Assembly: GCA_002310115.1 (NCBI GenBank)
Contig: DBYI01000019.1
Coordinates: forward strand, 3,197-67,196
Direction of reading: 5' to 3'
Length of the DNA stretch: 64,000 nucleotides
Source: Ruminococcus flavefaciens
GTDB lineage: Bacteria > Bacillota > Clostridia > Oscillospirales > Ruminococcaceae
In this document: positions 8,103 to 17,907 of the stretch, in pieces
Layout of the letters: each line of letters starts with the position of its first letter
Position numbering within the stretch: position 1 is the first letter of the stretch
Position numbers and translations under genes: made by a program
The notes under the pieces: generated by a model
What the model was told of the DNA's origin: nothing
What the model saw: the letters and a program-made list of their open reading frames with translations, nothing else
Databases searched by the model: none

Positions 8103-10676
8103 TTATTGTATCCTGCTGCCGCCCCATTCAACGACTGTAAAACCTATTCGCTCAAAGGTCGATAATTGCTGCGGTTCGATATCAACTGCCTCTTCCAACG
8201 GAACATACGCCATGAATACACGCAGTAAGCTGTCAGGTGTAGGTGTTATGTTCAGTTTGGCAGAATCGGTATATACATCGCTCTGGAAGGTAATGAGATT
8301 ATATTTGTTATGCTCCATCAGCGGCAGCCAGTATACGATAAACTCATTCATTTCATCTTCTGTCAGCCCCATATATGTGAGCTTTCCCTTGAGGAAACTC
8401 TCTGTATCACTGCCTGCAACACAGAAGCCTTTGGAGAAATCGAATCTTGTACGGCAGTTTACCGCGTCCCAGAACAGATACCGGTGATGTGTACCGTCTG
8501 TCTTGTTCAGCAATGTACCGTCGGGATATGCTGTTACATCCCAGCCGTTATTATACTTGGGATAGGTTGTTGATAGCTCAGCTTCCGTCAGTTCAAGCTC
8601 AACATGAACATCGGTTTCCTGCTCCGGATACAGGTAAATTACGGGCTTATCGACATATTGCTCAAAATAAAGCGTAACAGTAGAGTTATCATCTTCAATA
8701 GTCTTTATCCAGCCATACTGGCCTTTATATTCCGTAAACAGCCATTTATCATTATCATCCTGAAATCCCAGTTCATAGAGCCGTGCTCCCTCCGGGATCA
8801 AAGTTATAGCTTGATAGCGTTCATCCGGTCCGGAATATAGTTTAAGGTCATCTACCATAACGCGTAATGGCGAACCATTTGTAGTACGCTTATCAGGCTC
8901 AATATATGTTGAGCTGAGATACTTATCCATAAGCTTTTCAAGCTTCACAAGTACATTGGCCATATCAGCACGGGTTTCTTTTTCGTCTTCATTTTCATAA
9001 GAAAGAATTGTTTTGTAGTTGAATCCGTCAATTACCTTTTCGTGTGGAGTTTTGTTGTATTTGTCAATGATCCAATCATAATTCAGAGACATTATCTCGC
9101 TGTAATCAGTTTCGGATATCTCAACGATTATCGGCGCGGTATCATCATACCCCTTCTGATCGTCATAAGAGAGAATGTACTTTCCGTCATCTTTATAAAC
9201 TTTCCATACTATGTGTACTCCTGCATATCCACCTGTTTTAGTAATGCTGAGTGAAATAGGCATACTGATCGGCTGAATAAGAGCTTTCCTCATCAGACAC
9301 AGGTCAAATACATTCAGCACATTGTCATTACAGAAGTCTGCTAATTTCCAATTGATGAGCTTAGCATCAGCTGATCCGAGCAGCCATTTCTGCAGCAATA
9401 CCAAATCGGCAACATTGAATTCGTCGTCATCGTTGATATCGCCTGTGGGTGTAAACTTTAGCTTGAATACCACATCTGCAGAGCCGTTATCATACTTTTT
9501 AACGATCATATGATCATCAGGCACAACAGTTCCGTTATAGTAACCGGCTGATTTGACATTGGTATCTGGCAGATAATATCCAACAGGCAGATTATGAATA
9601 TCCAGGCCAAACGAGAAATTGTAACCGTCAAAGAAATTGCCTAAATCTACAATTGCAGGGTTAGTTTTGAATCCAACCGGCATCATATTACAGTTGATCT
9701 TGCCCTCCGGAGTATCTTTGCTGATATCTGTCCATATACTTTGGATTGCTATTTCTGGAAGCATAAGGAGTTCTCCGGTGTCATAATCAATAAGTGAAAC
9801 TCTCATATCACCCGAAAGAAGGATATTCTTTGCATCGTTTATAACTGCACAGTCAGCAACAAGAGGTTTTTTGCCTTCATCATCACTGGCGTGCAATAAC
9901 ACGAAATCGTAGGAGATCTTGTCATAACCGTCCTTGACTGCCTTGTATGCGCAGACCATATTGATCTCTCCACCATCAACAGAAACAGAAGATTCGGGGC
10001 TGCAATCGCTTACTGTTTCAAGCTCAAAGCACTCTTTTCCAGTATCATTCAGAACCCAGTCATAGGCAGTACCTGCGTTATGAGAAAGGCAGAATACAAC
10101 ATAATTATCTTTTACTGATAAATTGGAATTGCTTGCTGCATATTTCCGGTATTCCTCCTCACAGTCAGGCAGCCAGCTGTAGATATCAGTCTCTACAACC
10201 TGAGTTCCGAAACTTGTAAAAGTGTATTCCTTCTGCAATTCCGAGTCACAGCGGAACTGTACCTTGAAATCAGGCTTTGATGTTGCAGCATTTTTGTATG
10301 TCATTACTTCATATGCAGTATCGTTTTCTTCGTCTACAAATGTATTATGGTAGAATACTGTAACAAGACCGCCTGTGTTCTTGATGTCATATTTCTTTGT
10401 ACTGTAAGAAGTCTCTTTAAATACAACACAAAGCAGGTCGCTGTCATAAAACGGATAACTGTCATTCTCATCGCCTATATGCACAGCGCCGTACTTATTG
10501 CGGAAGTTTACTGCATCATCAAAGCTTTGCGGAATCCAGTCCGGAAATGAAGATACGTCAGCCGTTTCTTCTGAATAAGCATTCAGAGGCGTGAAAAGAT
10601 CCGGAGTTCCTGCGGTAAAGGGAATAACTGCGGTTGCAGCTGCTATAAAAGCAGCTGTGAGTTTCTTTAAGATCAT
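8103..10676 (-). CDS. Secreted multidomain dockerin protein with SH3-like and KPVIYLYP domains
   Basis: The product has 857 residues. The ATG at 10676 with AGGTG before it gives a clean signal peptide (MILKKLTAAFIAAATAVIPF), so an upstream in-frame extension is rejected. Residues about 35-405 are unrecognised. A dockerin lies in mid-chain at about 412-470 (FNVADLVLLQKWLLG, then NVFDLCLMRKALI). An SH3b-like stretch lies at about 605-665. The last 180 residues form a recognisable but uncharacterised bacterial domain that begins with KPVIYLYPE and ends with GFTVVEWGG. The dockerin implies scaffoldin attachment; the C-terminal domain may bind or act on wall polymers, which is inference. Confidence 0.82.
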   Translation of the reverse strand: MILKKLTAAFIAAATAVIPFTAGTPDLFTPLNAYSEETADVSSFPDWIPQSFDDAVNFRNKYGAVHIGDENDSYPFYDSDLLCVVFKETSYSTKKYDIKNTGGLVTVFYHNTFVDEENDTAYEVMTYKNAATSKPDFKVQFRCDSELQKEYTFTSFGTQVVETDIYSWLPDCEEEYRKYAASNSNLSVKDNYVVFCLSHNAGTAYDWVLNDTGKECFELETVSDCSPESSVSVDGGEINMVCAYKAVKDGYDKISYDFVLLHASDDEGKKPLVADCAVINDAKNILLSGDMRVSLIDYDTGELLMLPEIAIQSIWTDISKDTPEGKINCNMMPVGFKTNPAIVDLGNFFDGYNFSFGLDIHNLPVGYYLPDTNVKSAGYYNGTVVPDDHMIVKKYDNGSADVVFKLKFTPTGDINDDDEFNVADLVLLQKWLLGSADAKLINWKLADFCNDNVLNVFDLCLMRKALIQPISMPISLSITKTGGYAGVHIVWKVYKDDGKYILSYDDQKGYDDTAPIIVEISETDYSEIMSLNYDWIIDKYNKTPHEKVIDGFNYKTILSYENEDEKETRADMANVLVKLEKLMDKYLSSTYIEPDKRTTNGSPLRVMVDDLKLYSGPDERYQAITLIPEGARLYELGFQDDNDKWLFTEYKGQYGWIKTIEDDNSTVTLYFEQYVDKPVIYLYPEQETDVHVELELTEAELSTTYPKYNNGWDVTAYPDGTLLNKTDGTHHRYLFWDAVNCRTRFDFSKGFCVAGSDTESFLKGKLTYMGLTEDEMNEFIVYWLPLMEHNKYNLITFQSDVYTDSAKLNITPTPDSLLRVFMAYVPLEEAVDIEPQQLSTFERIGFTVVEWGGSRIQ

Positions 10677-11021
10677 TATGTTCACCTGCCATTCTAAGAT
10701 TTGCAGCATAAAACTGCTTGATTTCATTATACAACGATATCTCAATGAATGCAAGAGATAATTGTATTTTGATCTATATAGGCTTTAACGTATGAGGGCG
10801 GAAAAATGTGCGGCTGAAATCGTAAACTTTCTGTGAATACACATTCTTATGTTCTATACTGTCGGAGAATACAGTTCGGAGCAGGCTGAAACCTATACCT
10901 GAACTTTTTGAATAGGCATAATGAATGCGCCGCCATTAAAGGCAGCACTTCTTTACATGTAATTATGCTTTCAGACTGACATCGGGGCATAAGCCCCGAG
11001 CCGTTCTTTTTCCGTATTATC
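10677..11021. other. Divergent intergenic region
   Basis: This separates the minus-strand dockerin gene from the plus-strand ParB-like/GH3 operon. I see no gene. A small hairpin, CGGGGC-ataa-GCCCCG at 10983-10998, followed by TTCTTTTT, resembles a short terminator on the plus strand. Confidence 0.45.
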
Positions 11022-11050
11022 TTGAAAACTTAACATTTGCGTGATATAAT
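11022..11050 (+). promoter_or_regulatory. Sigma-A promoter of the ParB-like/GH3 operon
   Basis: TTGAAA and TATAAT are separated by exactly 17 bp, with the -10 box ending 28 bp before the chosen start codon. Confidence 0.7.
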
Positions 11051-11078
11051 GTAAGAAATTATTATGGGTGGTGTAAGA

Positions 11079-12386
11079 ATGGGTTTGTTCGGAAGTACAA
11101 AGATCAGTATCATAAAGAAAGTTACAGATGGTATCATAATAGCCGTAACAGGCGCAAAAGCTGCTCTGAAATGTGAATTGAGAAGCATGGAAGAGAATGC
11201 TGATAATATGACATATCCTATGGTCATGACTCTTAACGGCGTGCCGATAATAGAGATGCATCCAAGTTACTGCCCTACCTGCTGCGGACTTCTTGCCACA
11301 GGTTACGGACTTGACAGTGCAAAATGCAGGGAACTGACACAGATATCAGATAAGATAAACAGCGGCTTTACTGATTTGGAGAACGCTCTTGATGTATTGA
11401 AGCCGCTTATCGGATTATTTGAGGACGGAGTGTACCTTATCAGGGATACCCGGACTTTTCCTGTTGACGGTGACGGAAGATTCTTCTGGGCTGTTCCTGA
11501 TGAGCTTACAGCTTACAATGCATTTACTGACTCATATTATATTTCCGAGATAATGAAAAGTGTAGAGCTGGACGGCACATTCCTTTATCCCACTCAGTCC
11601 TGTGAAAGATATGACGAAAACCGTGTAAATTATTACATGGAACTTTTCAGCAACGGAGATCATAAGCCCCGTGCTGTAGCATATAACGCTATGGGCGGTA
11701 TGAGTGCATTACTTGACGGCCATCACAAGGCTTGTGCAGCCGCAAGACTTCACGCTCCGCTTGATACTATTCTTATCGCAAAGGGACATCTGGCAGGAGC
11801 AAGGGAAAATATGCATATCTGTTTCGGGTATGAGATAGATCCTAAACGTGATATTCCATTTGACAGAACTATCACTCTGCCCTCAAAACTGTATAAACAA
11901 TATTCGGAACAACTGGAAAGAGCTTTTGGAGGAAAGAAGCAATCTCCGCCTGTACTGTACAAAGGACTGCCGGTAGAAAGCAGATTCAGCAAGCGTGATT
12001 GGGAAAAATGTTATACGGAAAGCGCTTATTATTATCTCTATGCATACCAGCTCGCAGCGGAAAAAGTCTTCGATTTCAATGCAGTTGAAGGTATGTCTGC
12101 GAAAGAAATATACGACTACGCATTTCGTCAGGAAGATACTGTTTATTTTGCACAAGCGCTCATGAGCAGATTTGTACGAACGAAGGATAAGCGTACACGG
12201 GAGCTGCTTAAAGAGTTTACAAGGCTTCCGTTCAGCGGCGACTCAAAACAGATAATTGCAGCAGCACTCAGGAACTTGATGAACTTCAAAGACGATGAGA
12301 CTGAAAAAATATTCATAGATTTTGCCGTATGTGATGATGATTACCTTGCAGATATTGCAAAAGACTACTGGGATGATGCTGAATGA
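11079..12386 (+). CDS. Uncharacterised protein with ParB/sulfiredoxin-like motif
   Basis: The 435-residue soluble product has no signal peptide. At residues 213-217 it carries DGHHK inside GGMSALLDGHHKACAAAR, which resembles the G-H-(R/H)-x2-A motif of ParB/sulfiredoxin-fold NTPases and nucleases. A CPTCCG motif lies near residue 70. The C-terminal third looks alpha-helical. It is transcribed with the downstream GH3 gene (36 bp gap), so a link to sugar metabolism is possible, but I do not recognise a function. GTG-rich sequence before the ATG provides a GGTGG ribosome site; an ATG 15 bp upstream is the alternative start. Confidence 0.7.
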   Translation: MGLFGSTKISIIKKVTDGIIIAVTGAKAALKCELRSMEENADNMTYPMVMTLNGVPIIEMHPSYCPTCCGLLATGYGLDSAKCRELTQISDKINSGFTDLENALDVLKPLIGLFEDGVYLIRDTRTFPVDGDGRFFWAVPDELTAYNAFTDSYYISEIMKSVELDGTFLYPTQSCERYDENRVNYYMELFSNGDHKPRAVAYNAMGGMSALLDGHHKACAAARLHAPLDTILIAKGHLAGARENMHICFGYEIDPKRDIPFDRTITLPSKLYKQYSEQLERAFGGKKQSPPVLYKGLPVESRFSKRDWEKCYTESAYYYLYAYQLAAEKVFDFNAVEGMSAKEIYDYAFRQEDTVYFAQALMSRFVRTKDKRTRELLKEFTRLPFSGDSKQIIAAALRNLMNFKDDETEKIFIDFAVCDDDYLADIAKDYWDDAE

Positions 12387-12422
12387 CGATTTGAGTATGG
12401 ATTTGCAGAAAGGGGAGTGTGT

Positions 12423-14750
12423 ATGGAGCTGACAACTGACGAACAGATCATAATGATAAACGGCCAGTCCTTTTTCGGTATGGGGGAACTGCCGCAGAAA
12501 AAAGTTCCTCGTATTCAGATGCTTGACGGAGGTACGGGGCTTAATTTTGAGCAGCTGTTCGGTGATATACTGGAAAAAGCCGATCGTTCCGAAAGGGGGA
12601 CTGCTGTATTCAGAAAAGTGCTTGAGAATTTCTATAAGCCTGATTTGCTTGATACTAAGGAAGAAATCGACCTGTACAACTGGCTCTGTGAACAGCTTCG
12701 GGCGGTGATCCCCAAAATGACGGCTCCGGGCTGTTATCCGCCGGGAATGCTGCTGGGTGCAACATGGGATCCTGAAACAGTTTATCAGGTCGGTCAGGCA
12801 CTCGGACACGAGGCACGTGCCTACGGTATTCATGTGCTGCTTGGAACACCGAACATAAATCTTCATCGAGACCTTAGAGGAGGGCGGTTGTTTGAGGGCT
12901 ATTCCGAGGATCCTTACCTTGTTTCCAAGCTCGCACCGGAGCTTGTCAGAGGTGTGCAGTCTCAGGGAGTTGCGGCAAATGTGAAGCATTTTGCCGCAAA
13001 CAATCAGGAAACCAACCGTCAGGGGATAAATGAGATAATTACTGAAAGGGCGCTGCATGAGCTTTATCTTCCTGGATTTGAAGCTTGTGTCAGGGCAGGC
13101 TGTGCCACAGTAATGGCAGCATATAATCAGATAAACGGTGTGCCGTGTACCGAAAACAAGTGGCTGCTTACTGAGCTCCTTCGTGAAGACTGGGGGTTCG
13201 GGGGACTTGTTATGAGCGATTGGGGAGCAGTGTATCATCCTGCTGCAGCAGTAAATGCAGGCTGTGATGTTAATATGCCGGGACCTGTTTCATCTGAACC
13301 GCTCCGAAAAGCTGTTGCAGACGGAACTCTTGAATCTGAAAAGCTTGCAGAATCGGCAGAACGTGCCGTTAAACTTGCCGTAAAATATGTATTGCCACCA
13401 ACAGGCCATATTGATGTGGAAATGACTGATAGTGCCGCCTACAGAGCTGCAGCAGAGGGGATCGTCATGCTGAAAAACTCTTTCTGTTCTGTTGGCTCTG
13501 AAAAGAAAAGCTGTCCGCTGCCTGCCCCTTCAAAAATTGCACTTATGGGTACAATGGGCGGAGAACTGCTGACATGCGGTGAAGGCAGTGCTTGCGTCCG
13601 CACTGATCGGAATACAGACCTGTGTTCCGAATTACGCAGACATTTTGCCGGTGTTTGTAACGGGCTGCATGATGGAACTGATACGATCGTTTATGTACTC
13701 AATGTTGGAGGTCAGGAGGGCAACGACCGTAAAACGCTGTGTATTGATAATGAAGAACAGGAACGTATAAGAGAGCTTTGCGAATATGCAAAGCGTAAAG
13801 ATATGCGCTCAGTGCTGATTCTTAATACATCAGGTCCTGTTACAGGTGAGTCACTTGATCTGTGGGACGCGGTTTTCTGGGTATCGCTGCCGGGTATGCA
13901 AGGGGCTGCTGCAATTGCTGATATCCTCTGCGGAAATGTTTCTCCGTCAGGACGGCTCCCACTGTCATTTCCGTACAGTGACGATCATATGCCGACATAC
14001 TTTAATTTCCCGGGTGATGGTATGACCGTGAACTACGGCGAAGGCATTTTTGTCGGCTACCGATATTATGTGACGCGCTGTCATCGCAATGCCGAAGCAG
14101 ATTATGCCAGATTCTGTTTTGGCTACGGACTTTCCTATTCTTCGTTTGAAATATGCGATCTTCGTGTTGAAAGCGGTGATATTGAAAACGGGCTCGAACT
14201 GACAGCAGATGTAGAAAACACTGGTGAAGTCGCGGGAAAGACCGTAGTGCAGATTTATATCCATGATCCTGTATCCCGACTGACAAAGCCTGTGTGCCAG
14301 CTATGTGCATTTAAAAAGGTATATATAGAACCTCATCAGACAGTGACTGTGCACCTTCACGTTAACAGGCGTTCCTTTGAGAACTGGGATCCTGATCTTC
14401 ACACATGGACTCTTGAAGACGGTGAGTATGTACTGAATGCAACCGTTGAGGATGCAAACTTCATCGACTGGAGCGATCATTCGGGTATAATTCTGCGATA
14501 TGACGGTGAATCGCCATACAGCTGGGGTGAGCATACGAGTATCAAGGAGATATATGAAAATCCCGATTTGAAATCTGCACTATTCAATTTTTTTCAGTCT
14601 CATGATCTTTCATGGGAGACTATACTCTCAACATATCAATACACCGCGATGGACAGTATTGAGAAGGTACTTGATAACCTTGGGTGTTCTGATGAAGCAC
14701 ATGCTGAGTTTATAGGAATATTGCGGCAGATGCGTTATTTGAAAAAATGA
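12423..14750 (+). CDS. GH3 family beta-glucosidase or related exo-glycosidase
   Basis: The 775-residue product without a signal peptide is probably cytosolic. It has the GH3 N-terminal TIM barrel (MLDGGTGLNF; LHRDLRGGRLFEGYSEDPYL; VKHFAANNQETNR) and the nucleophile motif VMSDWGA, with Asp at about 266. The C-terminal alpha/beta domain and a fibronectin-III-like domain (about 585-660) follow, then about 100 extra residues. GH3 enzymes release terminal sugars with retention. Here it likely hydrolyses imported oligosaccharides such as cello-oligomers; substrate is inference. AAGGGGAG six bases before the ATG at 12423 favours that start over a GTG at 12417. Confidence 0.9.
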   Translation: MELTTDEQIIMINGQSFFGMGELPQKKVPRIQMLDGGTGLNFEQLFGDILEKADRSERGTAVFRKVLENFYKPDLLDTKEEIDLYNWLCEQLRAVIPKMTAPGCYPPGMLLGATWDPETVYQVGQALGHEARAYGIHVLLGTPNINLHRDLRGGRLFEGYSEDPYLVSKLAPELVRGVQSQGVAANVKHFAANNQETNRQGINEIITERALHELYLPGFEACVRAGCATVMAAYNQINGVPCTENKWLLTELLREDWGFGGLVMSDWGAVYHPAAAVNAGCDVNMPGPVSSEPLRKAVADGTLESEKLAESAERAVKLAVKYVLPPTGHIDVEMTDSAAYRAAAEGIVMLKNSFCSVGSEKKSCPLPAPSKIALMGTMGGELLTCGEGSACVRTDRNTDLCSELRRHFAGVCNGLHDGTDTIVYVLNVGGQEGNDRKTLCIDNEEQERIRELCEYAKRKDMRSVLILNTSGPVTGESLDLWDAVFWVSLPGMQGAAAIADILCGNVSPSGRLPLSFPYSDDHMPTYFNFPGDGMTVNYGEGIFVGYRYYVTRCHRNAEADYARFCFGYGLSYSSFEICDLRVESGDIENGLELTADVENTGEVAGKTVVQIYIHDPVSRLTKPVCQLCAFKKVYIEPHQTVTVHLHVNRRSFENWDPDLHTWTLEDGEYVLNATVEDANFIDWSDHSGIILRYDGESPYSWGEHTSIKEIYENPDLKSALFNFFQSHDLSWETILSTYQYTAMDSIEKVLDNLGCSDEAHAEFIGILRQMRYLKK

Positions 14751-14869
14751 CAGTATTTCCGATAATTATTATGAGAAGTCCTCCTGTTATATGGGCGGAT
14801 TTCCGTTTTCTTATAGCTTTTTATCACTTTCATGGTATGTTCGCTCTGCGAGGATTGAATAATACAGAA

Positions 14870-14895
14870 AACGGGACAGCTTGAACTGTCCCGTT
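14870..14895 (-). terminator. Hairpin terminator between convergent genes
   Basis: AACGGGACAG pairs perfectly with CTGTCCCGTT around a six-base loop; on the minus strand it is followed by a short T-run. It lies 67 bp past the minus-strand BspA-like gene and 120 bp past the GH3 gene. Confidence 0.65.
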
Positions 14896-14961
14896 ACTGA
14901 ATATTGCCATTTAAATATTATTTCAGGCCACTATTGAAAACTTTGATATTATAAGCTGATA

Positions 14962-17694
14962 TTATAAATTCTCACGGTATATCATAATGGCTTCATAGTA
15001 TCTGTAGAATGCAGAAACTGCATTTTTTGCAATTGTGCTGCTGTTTTCATTAAGAATTGCGTTGACATATGAAAGAGCAGAAATTTTGCATGATGCTGTA
15101 CCGTTAGCAGTAACAGCCGTGATAGTATATGTATCTCCGAGCTGATGCGCTGAGATATTCGGAATAGTTACCTTATAGCGTCCGTCTGCCTGCTTTACCG
15201 CTGTGTATGAGGTAGCAGTGTTTCCTTTTCTGGTCGTTATCTTTACGCTGCCGCTGTAGCTGCTCCTGGGCTTGATGAACACGTTGACTGTTGTATCGGT
15301 GTTCAGTGAAAGTGAATATGTTATCTTTTCGATATCGGATTTGCCGAGAGCAAGTACACGCTCATATTTTGAAGCTGCTTTGCTGACATCTTCATACGAG
15401 TAAGAGCTTGTAAAGTATCTGGCCATTATCTTGTGCTCCCCGCCTACTCTCCAGTTGTTGTTGGCTGCAAGGAAGGGCTGAGCATAGTGACCGTAATCTG
15501 CTATTGCGTGAATGAGGTCGAGAGTTGACTTATCATAGCTGCCTGAGTCTTTTTCGACCTTATTGATATATTCAAGAACAGAATATGTTTCTGATATTGT
15601 GTTCCCGTTTCCGAAGTGGAATACGGCCTTGATCATATCAGCCATTTCAACTGATGTTACATAGCAGGTGAAGCTGTAATACTTTCCGCTGGGGCTCATG
15701 GAATCCTTGTTGAATTCAGCTTTTGATGTCTTGCCGTTAACAGTGAATTCCATGTAGCTTGCAGCTTTTTCCTTGTCTGTGAGAGAAGAAAGGTCAAGGT
15801 TGAAGCTTACGCCTATCTGTCCGCTGAGGACGAGATTATGAGTCTTGATAAAGTCGTTCTTGTCGTCCTTTAAGGTCAGATATCCGGGATTTTTCCTGCC
15901 GCCGTCAACATGAGCGTAATCTTTATTGACATGATTAGCGTTATATACTGTTCCTGCACCGCCGACAAGACTTGTACAGCCATCGAATAATTTAGTTCCA
16001 TAAGCTGATTCGATCGTCCAGTCTGAGCCTACATATATTGTTCTGAGATTACAGCAGTTTGCGAACATTTTGTCTATATAAGCAACATTTGAAGTATCGG
16101 CATTCTGGAGATCAATTGACTCAAGTTTCTCCATATCTCTGAACATATAATTGCAATTCTCAGGGAGTACGGTTCCTTTGTCAGCTACCACGTATTTTAT
16201 GTCGTTTTTGCTGACTCCCGATGGAAGTACAGTCATGCGGCTGCCTCTGTTTATAAAATGGCCCTTGAGATGAAGTGTCTGCGTATCTGCGTCGTAATAG
16301 GAATCATCCGGCTCTTCCCAAATATACATATCCGCATCATCATAGCAGGCGAAAATATAATAATCCTTTTCCCTGAATCTATCTTTTGTCCAACCATATG
16401 GAAGCGTTATATATGTAAGGTTGCCGCCGTTCTTGGTGACGTGCACAAACATACTGTTAACATTTGTATCATCAGAGATGACAAAATTGCGGATATCCAG
16501 TTCATAAATACCGATAGAAGAGAACATGAATGACATATCCATTACCTTGGATGTATCGAAGCTGCTTACATCCAAGTTTCTCAATGAAGTGCAGCCGCAA
16601 AACATATATGCCATATCCGTTACATTTGATGTATCGAAGCTGCTTACGTCAAGAAATCCTAAATAACTGGAGTTATTGAACATACAACGCATATTCGTAA
16701 CGTTGCTTGTATCAAAACTGCTCAGATCCAGTGACTGAATACAGGTGTAATTAAACATTAATGACATATCAGTAACTTTTGATGTATTGAAACTACTGAG
16801 ATCGACTTCATCAGGGCCTGATCCCCATACCCAATTATATGCATTATTAAACATTCTGGACATATCAGTAACATTGGAAGTATCAAAATTACTAATGTCG
16901 ATCTTTTGTATACGCCATCCTCCCTCAAACATTCTTGCCATTGTTGTAACACTTGATGTATCAAAGTTTGACAGATTAATAGCCGGGATATTAGCGCCTG
17001 CGAACATTTCAGACATATCTGTTACACTGCTTGTATCAAAACTTGCAAATGTAGGTTTATCGTTTTGAACGTCCCAGTAGCCCAGCGGCTCGTATGCATA
17101 TCCGGCTCCGGCAAACATTTTAGACATATTTGTGACCCTGGAGGTATCGAAGTTGATGAAATTATCGCTGCATCCTGTTTCATTGTCAAAAACGCCTGAG
17201 CAATTCATGAACATGCCTTCCATATTTGTAACATGCGATGTATCAAAGGTGCTGATATCAAAGTGGTAATATAAAGAATAGCTGTCTTTTAACGGACAAT
17301 AGAACATGTATGACATATCCTTAACATTTGAGGTATCAGCATTACGCAGGTCAACCTTCCAAAGACAGCTATCTAAAGATGCAAAGAAATGGCTGCAATC
17401 TTCAGGGAAAACAGTTCCCTCATCAGCTATCAGTTCAACTACGTCTTCACCTTTAACTCCGTCAGGCAGTATTAAACCCGAACCGTTCCTGCCGTTTCTT
17501 ACATAGCCCTTCAGATGAAGAGCCTGTGTCTCTGCGTCATAATATGATTCGTCTTTCCCTTGTACCTGCTTGGCAGTAACTGCCGCTGCATTTGCTTTCA
17601 ATACAAATTGTCCCGGCAGAATCGTTCCTGCATTGCCTGCTGCGAGCGCAAGTGAAAGAGCAAGTGCAGTGATTCTTTTGTACGTGTGTTTCAT
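14962..17694 (-). CDS. BspA-like surface protein with DUF285 repeats
   Basis: The 910-residue product has a signal peptide (about 1-37). From about residue 100 to 430 there are around a dozen tandem repeats with the core FDTSNVTDMSxMF, the 25/26-residue DUF285 (BspA-like leucine-rich) repeat. A second short block around 480-560 repeats the opening module (YYDAETQALHLKGY, later YYDADTQTLHLKGH). The C-terminal 290 residues form an unrecognised domain also seen after such repeats. No sorting motif, SLH or dockerin is evident, so anchoring is unclear. Repeats of this type mediate surface adhesion in other bacteria; role here is inference. Confidence 0.87.
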   Translation of the reverse strand: MKHTYKRITALALSLALAAGNAGTILPGQFVLKANAAAVTAKQVQGKDESYYDAETQALHLKGYVRNGRNGSGLILPDGVKGEDVVELIADEGTVFPEDCSHFFASLDSCLWKVDLRNADTSNVKDMSYMFYCPLKDSYSLYYHFDISTFDTSHVTNMEGMFMNCSGVFDNETGCSDNFINFDTSRVTNMSKMFAGAGYAYEPLGYWDVQNDKPTFASFDTSSVTDMSEMFAGANIPAINLSNFDTSSVTTMARMFEGGWRIQKIDISNFDTSNVTDMSRMFNNAYNWVWGSGPDEVDLSSFNTSKVTDMSLMFNYTCIQSLDLSSFDTSNVTNMRCMFNNSSYLGFLDVSSFDTSNVTDMAYMFCGCTSLRNLDVSSFDTSKVMDMSFMFSSIGIYELDIRNFVISDDTNVNSMFVHVTKNGGNLTYITLPYGWTKDRFREKDYYIFACYDDADMYIWEEPDDSYYDADTQTLHLKGHFINRGSRMTVLPSGVSKNDIKYVVADKGTVLPENCNYMFRDMEKLESIDLQNADTSNVAYIDKMFANCCNLRTIYVGSDWTIESAYGTKLFDGCTSLVGGAGTVYNANHVNKDYAHVDGGRKNPGYLTLKDDKNDFIKTHNLVLSGQIGVSFNLDLSSLTDKEKAASYMEFTVNGKTSKAEFNKDSMSPSGKYYSFTCYVTSVEMADMIKAVFHFGNGNTISETYSVLEYINKVEKDSGSYDKSTLDLIHAIADYGHYAQPFLAANNNWRVGGEHKIMARYFTSSYSYEDVSKAASKYERVLALGKSDIEKITYSLSLNTDTTVNVFIKPRSSYSGSVKITTRKGNTATSYTAVKQADGRYKVTIPNISAHQLGDTYTITAVTANGTASCKISALSYVNAILNENSSTIAKNAVSAFYRYYEAIMIYRENL

Positions 17695-17802
17695 TACTTT
17701 TTCCTCCTAAAAGATCTTGTTTATTATTAAACAAACTACCATATTGTATCATATCAAGTAATTATTGTCAAAGCCTTTTTTGCTATTATATAACATAATA
17801 AG

Positions 17803-17830
17803 AGACAGCTCCCGCGGGAGCTGTCTTTTA
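17803..17830. terminator. Hairpin terminator
   Basis: AGACAGCTCCC pairs perfectly with GGGAGCTGTCT around GC. A T-run follows on the plus strand and an A-run precedes on the minus strand. It lies 78 bp after the stop of the minus-strand calcium-loop protein and is most likely its terminator. Confidence 0.65.
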
Positions 17831-17907
17831 TAAACGATTTGTGTGATACAGGACATTTGTCAGGTGTTTTATTGATCGTAATATACACAGATCACCCTGT
17901 CGCCCGA

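Noticed and set aside
12243..13238. 331-codon minus-strand frame
   Set aside because: It is a shadow of the ParB-like and GH3 genes, whose motifs and ribosome sites are clear on the plus strand.
17095..17345. Repetitive AT-rich stretch considered as a DNA repeat array
   Set aside because: The periodicity is explained by the DUF285 protein repeats of the coding gene.
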